A DNA stretch of 64,000 bases from Niallia taxi (GCF_004005475.1 NZ_RZTZ01000008.1:1-64000); one strand, 5' to 3'. Shown: positions 26,708 to 35,991, counted from the first letter of the stretch. Translations and numbers: made by a program. Notes: generated from the letters alone by a model not told the origin.

Positions 26708-27889
26708 TTGAAAAAGAAGCTGGTCATCATTATCACAACAGTATTAATTGTAATACTGGCGCTATTGGTATTATGGAAGCTAGAAGTGTTTAAGATCAAT
26801 GATTCATCAGAAGCAGTTAAAGAGGAAAATGTAGAAGAGGATGTACTTTCGATACTTTTAAATTTACAATATCCTCAGCTTGGAGATAACATCGAAGAAG
26901 CACAATCTCTATACGGAGAGCCAACGTCTGAAGCTGATGGACAAAAGGCCTTCCAGCTTTCAGGAAAAGCAGAAAATGAGATAGCTCTATACTATGATCA
27001 AGCTGATGCAATTACCTCCCTTAAATTCAACGTAGCCGGAGATAAAGAAAAAATTCACTCTTTAGCTGAAAAATTACTTCCATCTGGGTTTACTCTCGTT
27101 AAAGGTAATGGAGAAGAAGCAGATAATCAAAACAGCTATTATTATCGTTTGGCAGACGGATTTGCAGAAATCCTGATAAACAAAGCTAATGATTCAAGCG
27201 CTGGAAATAACACGGACTATACGATTGAAGTCACGTATTTAACAGAAACTGAGTTCAATAGCGCAACAAACCAGGAAGAAAAAGAGGCAGAGGAAGAAAA
27301 AACCACGCAAGGCAATCCAGAAACGCAGGAAGATAATGAGTCTCAAGAAGCAATCACCACACCAAAACCAACAGAATCTGATTCTGAAGAGGTTAAAGAA
27401 ACAGAACCATCTCCAACGAAGAACACTGGAGAATTTGATGCAGCTTCAGCTCAAATAAACAATCAGAAAGTCAAGGATCCAGACTTTCTAGCGAATGCCA
27501 AAAAAGGAATTGTTCAAGAAATAGATGTAGCTCTTAAGTCAACAGTTGGCGCGATGATGGAAAGCCATGGCCAACCTGATTGGGTAGTAGCGGTAGAAGG
27601 TGGATATCAGCTAATGTATAAAAACTACCACATCGGATTCGGAACACCCCATGAGTACGTTCAAGATCCAAAAACACCAATTTCATCCTATTACTTACCA
27701 ATTAACCTATCAGAAAAGGAAGTAATCCAATCATTAGGAGAACCAATTGCTAAAGAATATAGTGAACAAGATGGTAGCTATCTTCTATATTACGATTTAG
27801 GAAATTACAAATTATACTTCTATAAGAATACAGACGACCCGGCAGAAACGTATAAATCAGTAAAATTAATTGCAAGCTTGGCTGCATGA
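26708..27889 (+). CDS. Membrane-anchored DUF4309 (YjgB-like) surface protein
   Basis: A 393-residue protein starting at TTG behind GGGAGG. Residues 3-24 form a signal anchor. A first folded part (residues 45-175) contains GDNIEEAQSLYGEPTSEADG. A Glu/Thr/Pro-rich linker covers about 185-245. The C-terminal part (residues 268-393) has a second related motif, VALKSTVGAMMESHGQPDW, with a tail typical of DUF4309. The two GEP/GQP-containing halves look like a duplicated domain. It is probably exposed outside the membrane; function unknown. The terminator overlaps its stop codon. Confidence 0.7.
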   Translation: MKKKLVIIITTVLIVILALLVLWKLEVFKINDSSEAVKEENVEEDVLSILLNLQYPQLGDNIEEAQSLYGEPTSEADGQKAFQLSGKAENEIALYYDQADAITSLKFNVAGDKEKIHSLAEKLLPSGFTLVKGNGEEADNQNSYYYRLADGFAEILINKANDSSAGNNTDYTIEVTYLTETEFNSATNQEEKEAEEEKTTQGNPETQEDNESQEAITTPKPTESDSEEVKETEPSPTKNTGEFDAASAQINNQKVKDPDFLANAKKGIVQEIDVALKSTVGAMMESHGQPDWVVAVEGGYQLMYKNYHIGFGTPHEYVQDPKTPISSYYLPINLSEKEVIQSLGEPIAKEYSEQDGSYLLYYDLGNYKLYFYKNTDDPAETYKSVKLIASLAA

Positions 27890-27912
27890 GGATATTTCTC
27901 ATGCTTTTTTTA
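27884..27912 (+). terminator. Intrinsic terminator overlapping the stop codon
   Basis: Stem GCATGAG/CTCATGC with a 7-nt loop and a T-run. The TGA stop of the upstream gene (27887-27889) lies within the left arm. Confidence 0.8.
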
Positions 27913-27957
27913 TGGATTTTGAGCGCTTTTTACCCCAATTGCCCCTTAACATGGAGG

Positions 27958-28365
27958 TTATTTGAAGTGAATAATTGTTTGAGTATATGTAGAGAAATCA
28001 ACTAAATGATGATCTAAAATTTTCTGCAAAATCACTAAGTTTAACTCTTGATAATCATGAAATGCAATATTGCGAAACCCGACCATTGCTTTCATCCTGT
28101 TGGAAAGAGAAGCAGGGATAATGTTCTCTGCTTCCAATAATGAAAAGGCATCTCGACTATTTTGAGGAAGCCCCAGCCTTTTATCTGCAACAATATGCAT
28201 TGCAAGGTCAATACTTGCCTCACATGCCCTCTGCAAATTAAGGATGATGGAATCCTGTTTAGTATTATTCTCTAAGTTTTGAGGATTTTGTTGATATTCC
28301 TCATTAATACGTCTAATACAACGTTCAATAATAGCTACTTTATTTAGAATTACATCACTTTTCAT
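27958..28365 (-). CDS. hepT: HepT-family toxin (former DUF86), orphaned
   Basis: A 135-residue all-helical HEPN protein. The diagnostic RX4HXY motif is intact: Arg, NIAF, His, Asp, Tyr in RNIAFHDY near residue 97-104. In known systems HepT is a HEPN toxin neutralised by MntA, a nucleotidyltransferase encoded just upstream that AMPylates the motif tyrosine. Here the start overlaps the stop of the upstream frame (ATGA), as in true pairs, but that frame encodes only an MntA tail. The toxin may be silent, harmless in this host, or neutralised elsewhere. Confidence 0.8.
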   Translation of the reverse strand: MKSDVILNKVAIIERCIRRINEEYQQNPQNLENNTKQDSIILNLQRACEASIDLAMHIVADKRLGLPQNSRDAFSLLEAENIIPASLSNRMKAMVGFRNIAFHDYQELNLVILQKILDHHLVDFSTYTQTIIHFK

Positions 28366-28535
28366 AAAATAAACCCGCTCTCATTAATCTTTTTAAGAAT
28401 CTCATGGCATGCTTCATTTAGCTTTGTAAACATTTTTAAAGCTTTTATTTGAAATTCAGTTTTTTTTCGCTCATTAGTAAAGTAAATGATTTTACCAGTA
28501 TGCATTGTTTGTGCCTGAAATACTGTATTAGCACA
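28362..28535 (-). pseudogene. 3' remnant of an MntA-type antitoxin gene
   Basis: The minus-strand frame ending in the TGA that overlaps the hepT start encodes about 57 residues (ANTVFQAQTMHTGKIIYFTN ... KKINESGFIL), resembling the C-terminal part of MntA. An in-frame TAA at 28536-28538 closes it upstream. No GSX9-10DXD catalytic region is present; instead the DNA beyond belongs to an unrelated plus-strand remnant. This suggests a deletion joined the two. Confidence 0.55.
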
Positions 28536-28540
28536 TTAAT

Positions 28541-28752
28541 TCAGACTGCTATGTTATCGCCTCAACAGATCGGACAGGCATTTTAGAAAAAAAACTCGAC
28601 CACCTAAAAGCAGTTAAAAATATTATGCCGGGAGGGGTGTAAGAGGATTTACTATTGAAGACAATCAAATATATGCTTACTGCTTAACAGAAGGCTATAA
28701 CGCATACAAAGGAAAGGGCTGGTCTGTGATAGTGGTCGAATCGATTATTTAG
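28541..28752 (+). pseudogene. Decayed Cache-type sensor gene fragment
   Basis: Two plus-strand open stretches in different frames, 28541-28642 (SDCYVIASTDRTGILEKK...) and 28642-28752 (RGFTIEDNQ ... YNAYKGKGWSVIVVES), look like pieces of one extracellular Cache domain: the AYKGKGWSVIVV pattern is common near the end of such domains in chemoreceptors. A stop and a frame change separate them and no start or signalling domain is present. Confidence 0.4.
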
Positions 28753-29117
28753 CTCAATTCCATTACTAACTTAATGTTTTTATCATCTCAAGAATGAAAT
28801 ATTCAAATTCAAGTTTGAAACAAAATGAGTCGGTCTTTCTAGTAACATAATTGTATCAATCAAACTGTAAATACTACCAATATTAAATCCCACCTTCCAT
28901 AAGGTGGGATTTTTATTGCGATATATCTTTTATTCTACCTCATTCTACTAAATCAAAATACTAAGTCATAAACTAATTCAAGATCAGACCAAGTTTTGCA
29001 CATAAAAATGGGGGGATATTTGGTCTCCACATCTGGAAGGGATGGAGTTATAGTGAAGTCAAGCAATTGCGAAGCTTTCCTACTTTTTTGTACGGTGTGC
29101 AAGGGAGGTATTATCTA
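28753..29117. other. Intergenic region before the PRD regulator
   Basis: No gene is seen. It contains a strong terminator (listed separately) and then about 200 bp that must hold the promoter of the PTS regulator. An open frame runs in from 29067, but the ATG at 29118 with AGGGAGG has the better start. Confidence 0.5.
28885..28916. terminator. Strong hairpin terminator
   Basis: A 12-bp perfect stem (AAATCCCACCTT/AAGGTGGGATTT, loop CCAT) with a T-rich tail. It probably ended transcription of the gene now decayed upstream. Confidence 0.7.
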
Positions 29118-31220
29118 ATGGCATTAGATGAGCGTAGTACAGCTATACTTGAATACTTACGGAGGGCAAAAACTTATGTGAAGCCAAATGAATTAATGGA
29201 GAAATTTCATATTTCCAGAAGAACTGTCTATTACGATGTAGACAAGATAAACGATTGGTTGGCAGATCAAAAAATGAATCCGATTAAGGCTGTTCGGTCT
29301 GCTGGCTTTTTGCTGGAGGGAAATGTAGCCAAATCACTCCCTGAAAGCTTAACAATGGTAAATTCTTGGCATTATGAGTATTCTGCCAAGGAAAGAAAAG
29401 CTTGGCTGGCAATTTTCTTAATGGAAAATGACATCCCTGTATATCTTAATAGTCTGATGGAGAGAAATCGGGTAAGCAGAAATACTACTATGGAGGATAT
29501 AAAGTGTCTCAAACGAGATTTAGTGAGGTTCGAGCTTTCTTTAGTCTTTGAACGTAAGAAAGGATACACGATTAATGGGAGGGAAGAGGATAAACGTAAA
29601 GCTTTAATGCATTACCTGCATCATATTTCACCTCTCAGTAAAGCAAAATCTATTTTCGATGAATCCATATACTCTTACTGGTTAACAGTTGAGATAAATA
29701 GGGAGAAATGGCAAGAAATTCGCAGGACTTTGGGAGACTGTGAACAGTATCTGAATGTCCAATTCACAGATGATATGATGGATAATCTTTCATTGCGTTT
29801 ACTGCTATTTTGTAACCGTGTTTTTAAAGGGATGATAATTTCAATTGATGAAGTAGAAATTGAGATCCTGCGTAGTACCACAGAATATAAGGCTGCAAGA
29901 AGCATTAGTGCTAACCTTTCTAGGCTTTTTCAGATGAATATTCCAGAAGAAGAGATACTTTATATTACAAGGCATCTTTTAAGCGCTCGTGTGCAATCCG
30001 TAGAAAAGAGTGGGTTCGCTAGCAGTAATGCGGATGAAGAAATTCTCTTAAGAGTAGTGAACAGAATGGTGACAGACTTTCAAAAACATGCCTGTGTTGT
30101 ATTTAAGAACCGTAATGAAATGGAACAAAGCTTGTTGCTCCATGTTAAACCAGCCTTTTATCGCATTCGTTATGGATTGGAAATGGAAAGTGAATTAACT
30201 GCTTCTATTAAGGAAAGATACAGCGATATTTATTTAATAACGAAAAAGGTGATTACACATTTAGAGCAGGCTGTTGGCTGTGAGGTTAATGAGGATGAGA
30301 TTGCATTAATAGCAACCCATTTCGGTGGCTGGATGAACAGGGTAGGAGCCAAATTAGATAACAGATTGAAAGCATTGGTTGTTTGCAGCAACGGCGTCGG
30401 CACCTCTAAATTACTGATGTATCAATTGGAATTGTATTTCTCCTATGTTGAAATAATGGGCTGTGTTTCTTATAGAGATTATGTAGCTAAACAATTCGAC
30501 GTAGATTTTATCTTTTCCACCATTCCGTTCGAAAGCGGCGAAAAGCCTGTTTTTATTGTCAATCCAATTTTGACAGAGACGGAAATTGATGGCTTAACAA
30601 AAAAAGTACATGGTGTATTTGGAGGTAACGATAGAAAAAACCGCTCGCTAAACGGGCTAATGGAAATTATCCAGAAGCATGCTCAGGTGTTGGATATTGA
30701 AGGACTGCAGCAAGATCTGAAACAGTACTTGTATCGGCCAGAAAAATTGGTAAAGGATACAAAAAGTCCATCTTTAGCATGTTTACTGCCTGTTGAACAT
30801 ATTCAATTGCTGGAGGCGGCAACAGACTGGAAGGATACCATTAAATTAGCCGCAGAACCGCTTTTAGCAGGTGGTTTCATAAAGAAGGATTATATTAAGA
30901 TGATGGTTCGGAATATTGAGAAAACGGGACCGTATATCGTCATTTCTCCAAAAGTGGCAATCCCGCATGCACGTCCTGAGGATGGTGTTAACAAGCTAAG
31001 CATGAGCTTATTGAAGTTGACAAAGGAGGTTCCATTTTCCGAAGAAAACAAGCATCAAATTCAACTAATTATTATTTTAGCTGCAATTGATGGTGAAACC
31101 CACTTGAAAGCAATTTCACAGTTAAGCAGAATGTTTTCGGATAGTGATAATGTTAGAAAAATACTTGCCGCCAATACTTCTAAAGAAATTTTTGAGCTTA
31201 TCAATATCCATTCCCAATAA
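29118..31220 (+). CDS. BglG-type activator with PRDs, EIIB and EIIA domains
   Basis: A 700-residue DNA-binding PTS regulator. An N-terminal HTH (residues 14-46, LMEKFHISRRTVYYDVDKIN) is followed by two PTS regulation domains (about 190-300 and 305-410, with His286, His342 and His401 as candidate phosphorylation sites). An EIIB-like domain has Cys423 (VVCSNGVGTS) and a C-terminal EIIA of the mannitol/fructose type has His617 (AIPHARPEDG). This is the MtlR/LicR-like architecture. It heads the PTS operon, 35 nt before the EIIA gene, so phosphorylation by that PTS should set its activity. Confidence 0.9.
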   Translation: MALDERSTAILEYLRRAKTYVKPNELMEKFHISRRTVYYDVDKINDWLADQKMNPIKAVRSAGFLLEGNVAKSLPESLTMVNSWHYEYSAKERKAWLAIFLMENDIPVYLNSLMERNRVSRNTTMEDIKCLKRDLVRFELSLVFERKKGYTINGREEDKRKALMHYLHHISPLSKAKSIFDESIYSYWLTVEINREKWQEIRRTLGDCEQYLNVQFTDDMMDNLSLRLLLFCNRVFKGMIISIDEVEIEILRSTTEYKAARSISANLSRLFQMNIPEEEILYITRHLLSARVQSVEKSGFASSNADEEILLRVVNRMVTDFQKHACVVFKNRNEMEQSLLLHVKPAFYRIRYGLEMESELTASIKERYSDIYLITKKVITHLEQAVGCEVNEDEIALIATHFGGWMNRVGAKLDNRLKALVVCSNGVGTSKLLMYQLELYFSYVEIMGCVSYRDYVAKQFDVDFIFSTIPFESGEKPVFIVNPILTETEIDGLTKKVHGVFGGNDRKNRSLNGLMEIIQKHAQVLDIEGLQQDLKQYLYRPEKLVKDTKSPSLACLLPVEHIQLLEAATDWKDTIKLAAEPLLAGGFIKKDYIKMMVRNIEKTGPYIVISPKVAIPHARPEDGVNKLSMSLLKLTKEVPFSEENKHQIQLIIILAAIDGETHLKAISQLSRMFSDSDNVRKILAANTSKEIFELINIHSQ

Positions 31221-31255
31221 AAGTATTTAAGGCAAAAAGGTGAGGGTGTAACTCA

Positions 31256-31699
31256 ATGAAGTTTTTGGAAAAGAGTCTTGTGAAAATAGATGTTAATGTG
31301 TCTACTCCTGATGACGCCATCCGAGCAGCGGGGAAAATGCTGGTTGACGGTGACTTAGTAGAAGGCGAATACGTGGAAGCAATGGTTGCATCCTACCATA
31401 AAAATGGAGCATATTTTGTGCTTGCCCCACAAATTGCCCTTCCACATGCAAGACCTGAGGATGGTGTGAAGGAGGCTTCCGTTTCGTTAGTTAGGTTAAT
31501 GAAACCTGTCGTATTTGGAAATGAAGCAAATGATCCAGTTCAACTGGTTTTTGCCCTTGGAGCATCCTCAAACATGGAGCATCTCAAAATTTTACAGAAA
31601 TTATTGAAGCTGCTTAACAATCAAAACAATGTAAAACGGATACTGGAAATGAAAACCTATTTAGAATTAGAAGAATTATTAGGAGGCATAAATCTATGA
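31256..31699 (+). CDS. PTS EIIA component (ascorbate/mannitol type)
   Basis: A 147-residue single-domain EIIA. His64 in IALPHARPEDG is the expected phosphorylation site. It accepts phosphate from HPr and passes it to the EIIB encoded next. The same motif occurs in the EIIA domain of the upstream regulator, suggesting shared ancestry or cross-talk. Its stop overlaps the EIIB start by 4 nt (ATGA), showing translational coupling. Confidence 0.9.
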   Translation: MKFLEKSLVKIDVNVSTPDDAIRAAGKMLVDGDLVEGEYVEAMVASYHKNGAYFVLAPQIALPHARPEDGVKEASVSLVRLMKPVVFGNEANDPVQLVFALGASSNMEHLKILQKLLKLLNNQNNVKRILEMKTYLELEELLGGINL

Positions 31700-31962
31700 A
31701 AATACTATGTGTATGTGGTTTAGGACAAGGCACAAGTTTGATTTTGCGAATGAACGTTGAAACGGTGTTAAGTGAAATGGGAATAGTAGCTGATGTCGAC
31801 AATACAGATGTTTCAAGTGCCACAAGTGAGCGTGCAGATTATATTATTACCTCAAATGAACTTGCACAGTCATTGGAGGATCATGCTGGCAAAATATTAA
31901 TTGTGAATAATTACTTTGATTTAAATGAAATCAAACAAGTGTTAAGTGCCTGTATTAACTAA
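31696..31962 (+). CDS. PTS EIIB component (UlaB-like)
   Basis: An 88-residue EIIB. The phospho-cysteine is Cys7 in CVCGLGQGTS, equivalent to the VCGNGQGSS motif of UlaB. It passes phosphate from the separate EIIA to the sugar bound by EIIC. It lies between EIIA (4-nt overlap) and EIIC (23-nt gap). Confidence 0.9.
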   Translation: MKILCVCGLGQGTSLILRMNVETVLSEMGIVADVDNTDVSSATSERADYIITSNELAQSLEDHAGKILIVNNYFDLNEIKQVLSACIN

Positions 31963-31985
31963 TCAAGTGATAGGGGGAGCTGCAA

Positions 31986-33287
31986 ATGGAGGTTTTGACT
32001 TGGATTGCTAATAATATTTTCGGGGTTCCAGCATTTTTACTTGGCATTATTGTATTAATGGGGTTAATGCTGCAGAAAAAAACAGTAAGTCAAACAGTAT
32101 CAGGCGTATTTAAGGCAATGATTGGTTTTCTCATCATAGATGCTGGTGCAGGAATCATTACAGGGGCGTTAAATATTTTTCAGCCTTTATGGGCAGAGGT
32201 GTTTGGATTAAAGGCAGCCGATCTAGGTGAATTTATGGGGCAAACAGCCTTTAATGTGAAATTTGGATCTGCCGTAACTTTAGCGATGTTTTTAGGATTT
32301 TTGATAAATGTGTTATTGGCTCGTTTTACTAGATTTAAATATATTTATTTGACAGGTCATATGATGTTTTGGACTACAACGATATTTGCAGGAATCATCG
32401 TGGAGGCTGTTGGTGCAGAAAATGTTTCTAATGTGAAATTAATAGCGTTTCTCGCCATATTTATGGGATTGTATTGGACATTCCAGCCAGCCCTAGTTCA
32501 ACCTTTTATGAGAAAAGTGACAGGCGGTAATACGATTGCATTAGGTCATACTTCCGCAATTGTTGCCATTCTTGCAGCATTGCTAGGCAAAATCTTCGGA
32601 AATAAAGCAAATGATACGGAAAAGATTAAATTGCCAAAGGGTCTTGAATTTTTACGAGACTCCAATGTTATTACGGCGTTAACAATGGGTGTCTTGTTTT
32701 TTGTAGGTGCTGTAATCATCTCCTTTAAAGGGACTGCTGGATCAGAAGAATTAATAGCACAGGCGGCCGGTCAGAACTTTCCGATGTATTCTATCATTCA
32801 ATCCTTTACCTTTGCCGGCGGAATTGCCGTAGTGCTCTTAGGAGTGAAGATGTTTATAAGTGAAATAGTGCCAGCATTTAATGGGATTGCGAAAAAAGTA
32901 GTTCCCGGTGCAATTCCAGCACTTGATGCACCTGTCGTCTTTACCTTTGCTCCTAATGCCGTAATTATTGGGTTTCTAGGCGCATTCGCAGGTGCTTTAA
33001 TCTGGCTTGTTGTAATAGGAAATACAGTTGCATATGTATTTGTGCCGACAATGATTGTGTTGTTTTTCCACGGTGCGACAGCAGGCGTATTTGGAAACTC
33101 TACAGGCGGTGTTCGAGGTGCCTTAATAGGCGGATTTGTCACTGCGACGATTGTAGCTTGGGGACAATATATTATGGTTCACTTCTTAAATGCCACTACC
33201 ATTCCAGATACAGCAATGTGGGCAGCTGATAGTGATATGTTCGTGTTAGGTCCAATCGTAAAGGCACTGGCTCACCTGTTATTTTAG
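31986..33287 (+). CDS. PTS EIIC permease (UlaA/SgaT family)
   Basis: A 433-residue permease with about eleven membrane segments, starting WIANNIFGVPAFLLGIIVLMG as in ascorbate-family EIIC. Conserved internal blocks include GGIAVVLLGVKMFISEIVPAF and VFFHGATAGVFGNSTGGVRGAL-like sequence near the C-terminus. The family moves L-ascorbate and related, still uncharacterised, sugar acids. The neighbouring genes are not the ula ascorbate enzymes, so a different substrate is likely. AGGGGGAG precedes the ATG. Confidence 0.88.
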   Translation: MEVLTWIANNIFGVPAFLLGIIVLMGLMLQKKTVSQTVSGVFKAMIGFLIIDAGAGIITGALNIFQPLWAEVFGLKAADLGEFMGQTAFNVKFGSAVTLAMFLGFLINVLLARFTRFKYIYLTGHMMFWTTTIFAGIIVEAVGAENVSNVKLIAFLAIFMGLYWTFQPALVQPFMRKVTGGNTIALGHTSAIVAILAALLGKIFGNKANDTEKIKLPKGLEFLRDSNVITALTMGVLFFVGAVIISFKGTAGSEELIAQAAGQNFPMYSIIQSFTFAGGIAVVLLGVKMFISEIVPAFNGIAKKVVPGAIPALDAPVVFTFAPNAVIIGFLGAFAGALIWLVVIGNTVAYVFVPTMIVLFFHGATAGVFGNSTGGVRGALIGGFVTATIVAWGQYIMVHFLNATTIPDTAMWAADSDMFVLGPIVKALAHLLF

Positions 33288-33320
33288 ATGAATTCCTGAT
33301 TTTGAAAGGATGTTTTATTC

Positions 33321-34310
33321 ATGACTTTTATTCGTACTTTAAGAGGGGATATTAAGCCCCAGGATTTAGGATTTACCTATGCTCATGAGCATATTGTTTG
33401 CCGGCCACCTTATTGGGTTGAAAAACAAGAAAGTGACCTTTTGCTTGATGATAAAGAAAAATCAATGCTCGATGTCGAAGACTTTAAACGACATGGGGGC
33501 AAGGCCATTGTTGATGCATCAGCCGTTGATTATGGCCGTGACGTTCAAGCAGTTCATGCAATCTCGGAAGAGTTAAATATTCATATTGTCGGGACTGCTG
33601 GTTTTAATAAAAGCTTTTTATGGGAAGCTTCTATTAAAGAAGAGTTGAAGCCGTTAATCGGAAACTATCAAACTTATACAGAATGGATTGATACGGCGAG
33701 CATTAATGACTTAGCTGCATTTGTTGTCAGGGAAGTGGAAGAAGGCCTAGAAGGAACAAGGTATAAAGCAGGGCAGGTGAAATTCGGCACAGGCTATAAC
33801 AGGATTACTCCACTTGAAGTAAAGACCCTACAAGCTGTTGCAAGAGCACATCATGAAACGAAGGCTCCCTTACATTCGCACACAGAAGCAGGAACGATGG
33901 CATTGGAACAAATTGAATTACTAAAAAAGGAAAACGTGGACTTATCCTTTATGAGCTTTGGTCATATGGATCGTAACCCAGACCCTTATTATCATGGGCA
34001 GATTGCTAAAACAGGCGCTTACCTCTGTTTTGATGGGATAGCAAAAATCAAATATGCACCTGAAAGCACTAGAATTCAATGTATACTCGAACTTGTAAAA
34101 AAAGGCTATGAAAATCAAATTCTAGTAAGTGGAGATACAGCACGTAAAACGTATTTCAAGCACTATGATTATGGTCTCGGATTAGAATACATTATTGCCA
34201 AGTGGGTCCCAAGATTTATCGACGATGCCACAAAGCAGGGCTTTGACGGGGAAGGTTTAATCCGGAAGTTTTTTATCGATAATCCTGCTCGTTGCTTTGC
34301 ATTTAAATAG
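33321..34310 (+). CDS. Phosphotriesterase-family metal hydrolase (probable lactonase)
   Basis: A 329-residue amidohydrolase-superfamily barrel. Metal ligands expected for the PTE family are present: His22 and His24 (AHEH), Lys154 (KFGTGYN, the carboxylated bridging lysine), His187 (LHSHTEAG), His215 (GHMDRN) and Asp272 (SGDTAR). Several PTS-linked relatives hydrolyse phosphorylated sugar lactones. It follows the EIIC gene by 33 nt, so its substrate is probably the phosphorylated product of transport. Esterase activity on organophosphates is not implied. Confidence 0.8.
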   Translation: MTFIRTLRGDIKPQDLGFTYAHEHIVCRPPYWVEKQESDLLLDDKEKSMLDVEDFKRHGGKAIVDASAVDYGRDVQAVHAISEELNIHIVGTAGFNKSFLWEASIKEELKPLIGNYQTYTEWIDTASINDLAAFVVREVEEGLEGTRYKAGQVKFGTGYNRITPLEVKTLQAVARAHHETKAPLHSHTEAGTMALEQIELLKKENVDLSFMSFGHMDRNPDPYYHGQIAKTGAYLCFDGIAKIKYAPESTRIQCILELVKKGYENQILVSGDTARKTYFKHYDYGLGLEYIIAKWVPRFIDDATKQGFDGEGLIRKFFIDNPARCFAFK

Positions 34311-34324
34311 TGGGGGGAACGAAT

Positions 34325-35062
34325 ATGATTTTCCAGTATGAGAATTCCTTTGATATTAAAGAGAAAATCCAAAAAAGCTCTGTAGCGATTTTACCTATTG
34401 GTGCTGTAGAAGCACATGGCCCCCATTTGCCGCTGGGAACAGATAATTTACTGGCAGATAACATGGCAACACTAGTAGCAGAGCAAACGAATGCATTTGT
34501 ACTGCCGACATTACCGTACGGGCAGGTTTGGAGCTTAAAAAACTTTCCAGGCAGTATTCATATTAGCAACGAAGTGCTGATTCCCTTTATTTATGACATC
34601 GGAGACAGCTTATACAGGCAAGGATTTAAGGTTTTTGCGATTATTAATGGTCATCTTGGCAATTCGACTGCTATAAAAGAAGCTGCACGTAAACTATTTT
34701 CAGACCGCCCGGATATGGTTGTTCTAAATCTCTTCTATCCTGGAGTAAAAAAAGTAATCGAGGAAGTTAGAGATTCAAAACAAGTGCATGCTGAATATTT
34801 TCATGCTTGTGAACTAGAAACATCATATATGCTGTATTTGGCAGAGAATTATGTTGATATGACAAAGGCTCTTTCTGAAAATCCACAAATTCCTGAATAT
34901 GCAGATGTTACCCCAACGCCTTGGGAAGAGTTCACTGCCACTGCAGTGCTTGGCAATGCGACTCTTGCAACGAAAGAAAAAGGAAAACTCATTGTAGAGG
35001 AAGCAATTAAAAATATGGTTAATCTCATCGAAGCAGCTAAAGGGAGAGGACGAAGTAACTAA
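34325..35062 (+). CDS. Creatininase-family amidohydrolase
   Basis: A 245-residue protein. The metal-binding pattern of creatininase is visible: Glu29 and His31 (GAVEAHGPHLPLGTD), Asp40, the INGHLGN histidine, and the glutamate in ACELETS. Members open cyclic amides or hydrolyse related C-N bonds. AGTGGGGGGAACGAAT places the ATG at 34325 rather than the GTG overlapping the previous stop. It sits in the PTS operon after the phosphotriesterase-like gene and is probably a later step on the same compound. Confidence 0.8.
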   Translation: MIFQYENSFDIKEKIQKSSVAILPIGAVEAHGPHLPLGTDNLLADNMATLVAEQTNAFVLPTLPYGQVWSLKNFPGSIHISNEVLIPFIYDIGDSLYRQGFKVFAIINGHLGNSTAIKEAARKLFSDRPDMVVLNLFYPGVKKVIEEVRDSKQVHAEYFHACELETSYMLYLAENYVDMTKALSENPQIPEYADVTPTPWEEFTATAVLGNATLATKEKGKLIVEEAIKNMVNLIEAAKGRGRSN

Positions 35063-35085
35063 ATATTGGCAAGGAGTGGGGTTTA

Positions 35086-35820
35086 GTGCTAGAAATGTAC
35101 TTTGATAAAGCAACCGAAAAAATTGAATTAGTCAGAAAAAACGAAATGAAGCAAATGAAGGAAGCTGCAAACAGGGTAGCTGCGGCCATTCAAAACGAAG
35201 GTATCATTCAGCTTTTTGGCTGTGGACACTCGCATATCCTAACAGAAGAAGTATGCTATCGTGCAGGAGGTCTTGTACCGATAAACCCTATTCTTTATGA
35301 ACCGCTTATGCTCCATGAAGGGGCACTGCGATCATCAGAGTTAGAGAGGCAGAATGGCCTTGCCGAGAAATTTATGAGCGAGCAAGACATCAGGAAAGAA
35401 GATATAATGGTTGTTATTTCCACATCTGGCCGCAATCCAGTCCCTGTTGACGTTGCTCAAATAGCGAAAGATAAAGGGGCGTTTGTAATAGGAATTACCT
35501 CAAAGGAATATTCTAAAAGTCAGCCTTCAAGGCATATAAGTGGAAAGCATTTATATAATGCTGTGGATTTAGTAATTGATAACTTTGCAACAAAAGGAGA
35601 TGCAGCCCTTACCTACAACAAGGTAAATGTACCGTTTGGACCTACCTCAACAGTTGTTGGTGCGGTTATTATAAATGCTATTTTAGCAGAAGCAGTTAAA
35701 ATCCTCGCTGATAAAGGGATTGAACCGCCTGTCTTTTTAAGTGGGAATATGGACGGTGCAGATGAGCATAACACTAGACTTGTTGAGAAGTATAAAAAAA
35801 GGATTCAATTGTTGAATTAA
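35086..35820 (+). CDS. SIS-domain phosphosugar-binding protein (UPF0309-like)
   Basis: A 244-residue SIS-fold protein with FGCGHSHILTEEVCYRAGG near residues 44-62 and the phosphosugar loop VVISTSGRNPVPVDVA. These features match the UPF0309 group, related to MurQ and GmhA-type isomerases. The start is GTG at 35086 (AAGGAG 9 nt upstream); an ATG at 35095 is the alternative. As the last gene of the operon it would isomerise or cleave an amino- or keto-sugar phosphate made by the upstream enzymes. Confidence 0.8.
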   Translation: MLEMYFDKATEKIELVRKNEMKQMKEAANRVAAAIQNEGIIQLFGCGHSHILTEEVCYRAGGLVPINPILYEPLMLHEGALRSSELERQNGLAEKFMSEQDIRKEDIMVVISTSGRNPVPVDVAQIAKDKGAFVIGITSKEYSKSQPSRHISGKHLYNAVDLVIDNFATKGDAALTYNKVNVPFGPTSTVVGAVIINAILAEAVKILADKGIEPPVFLSGNMDGADEHNTRLVEKYKKRIQLLN

Positions 35821-35991
35821 TTGCAATTAAGAAATAGTTGAGTCTATAGAGTTATCTTGTGACATAATTAATTGTTTTTCCAGCTGTTAGGAAAAAAGGA
35901 CTTAAGGACAATTGTCTTTCTAAATCATACAATATATAATAAAACATGTTTTCATGTTATTTATCTATTAATCTAGAAAGAAGTTTTTACA

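Noticed and set aside
32798-33142. Long minus-strand open frame opposite the EIIC gene
   Set aside because: It is a shadow of a strongly coding plus-strand gene, proline-rich and without a ribosome-binding site.
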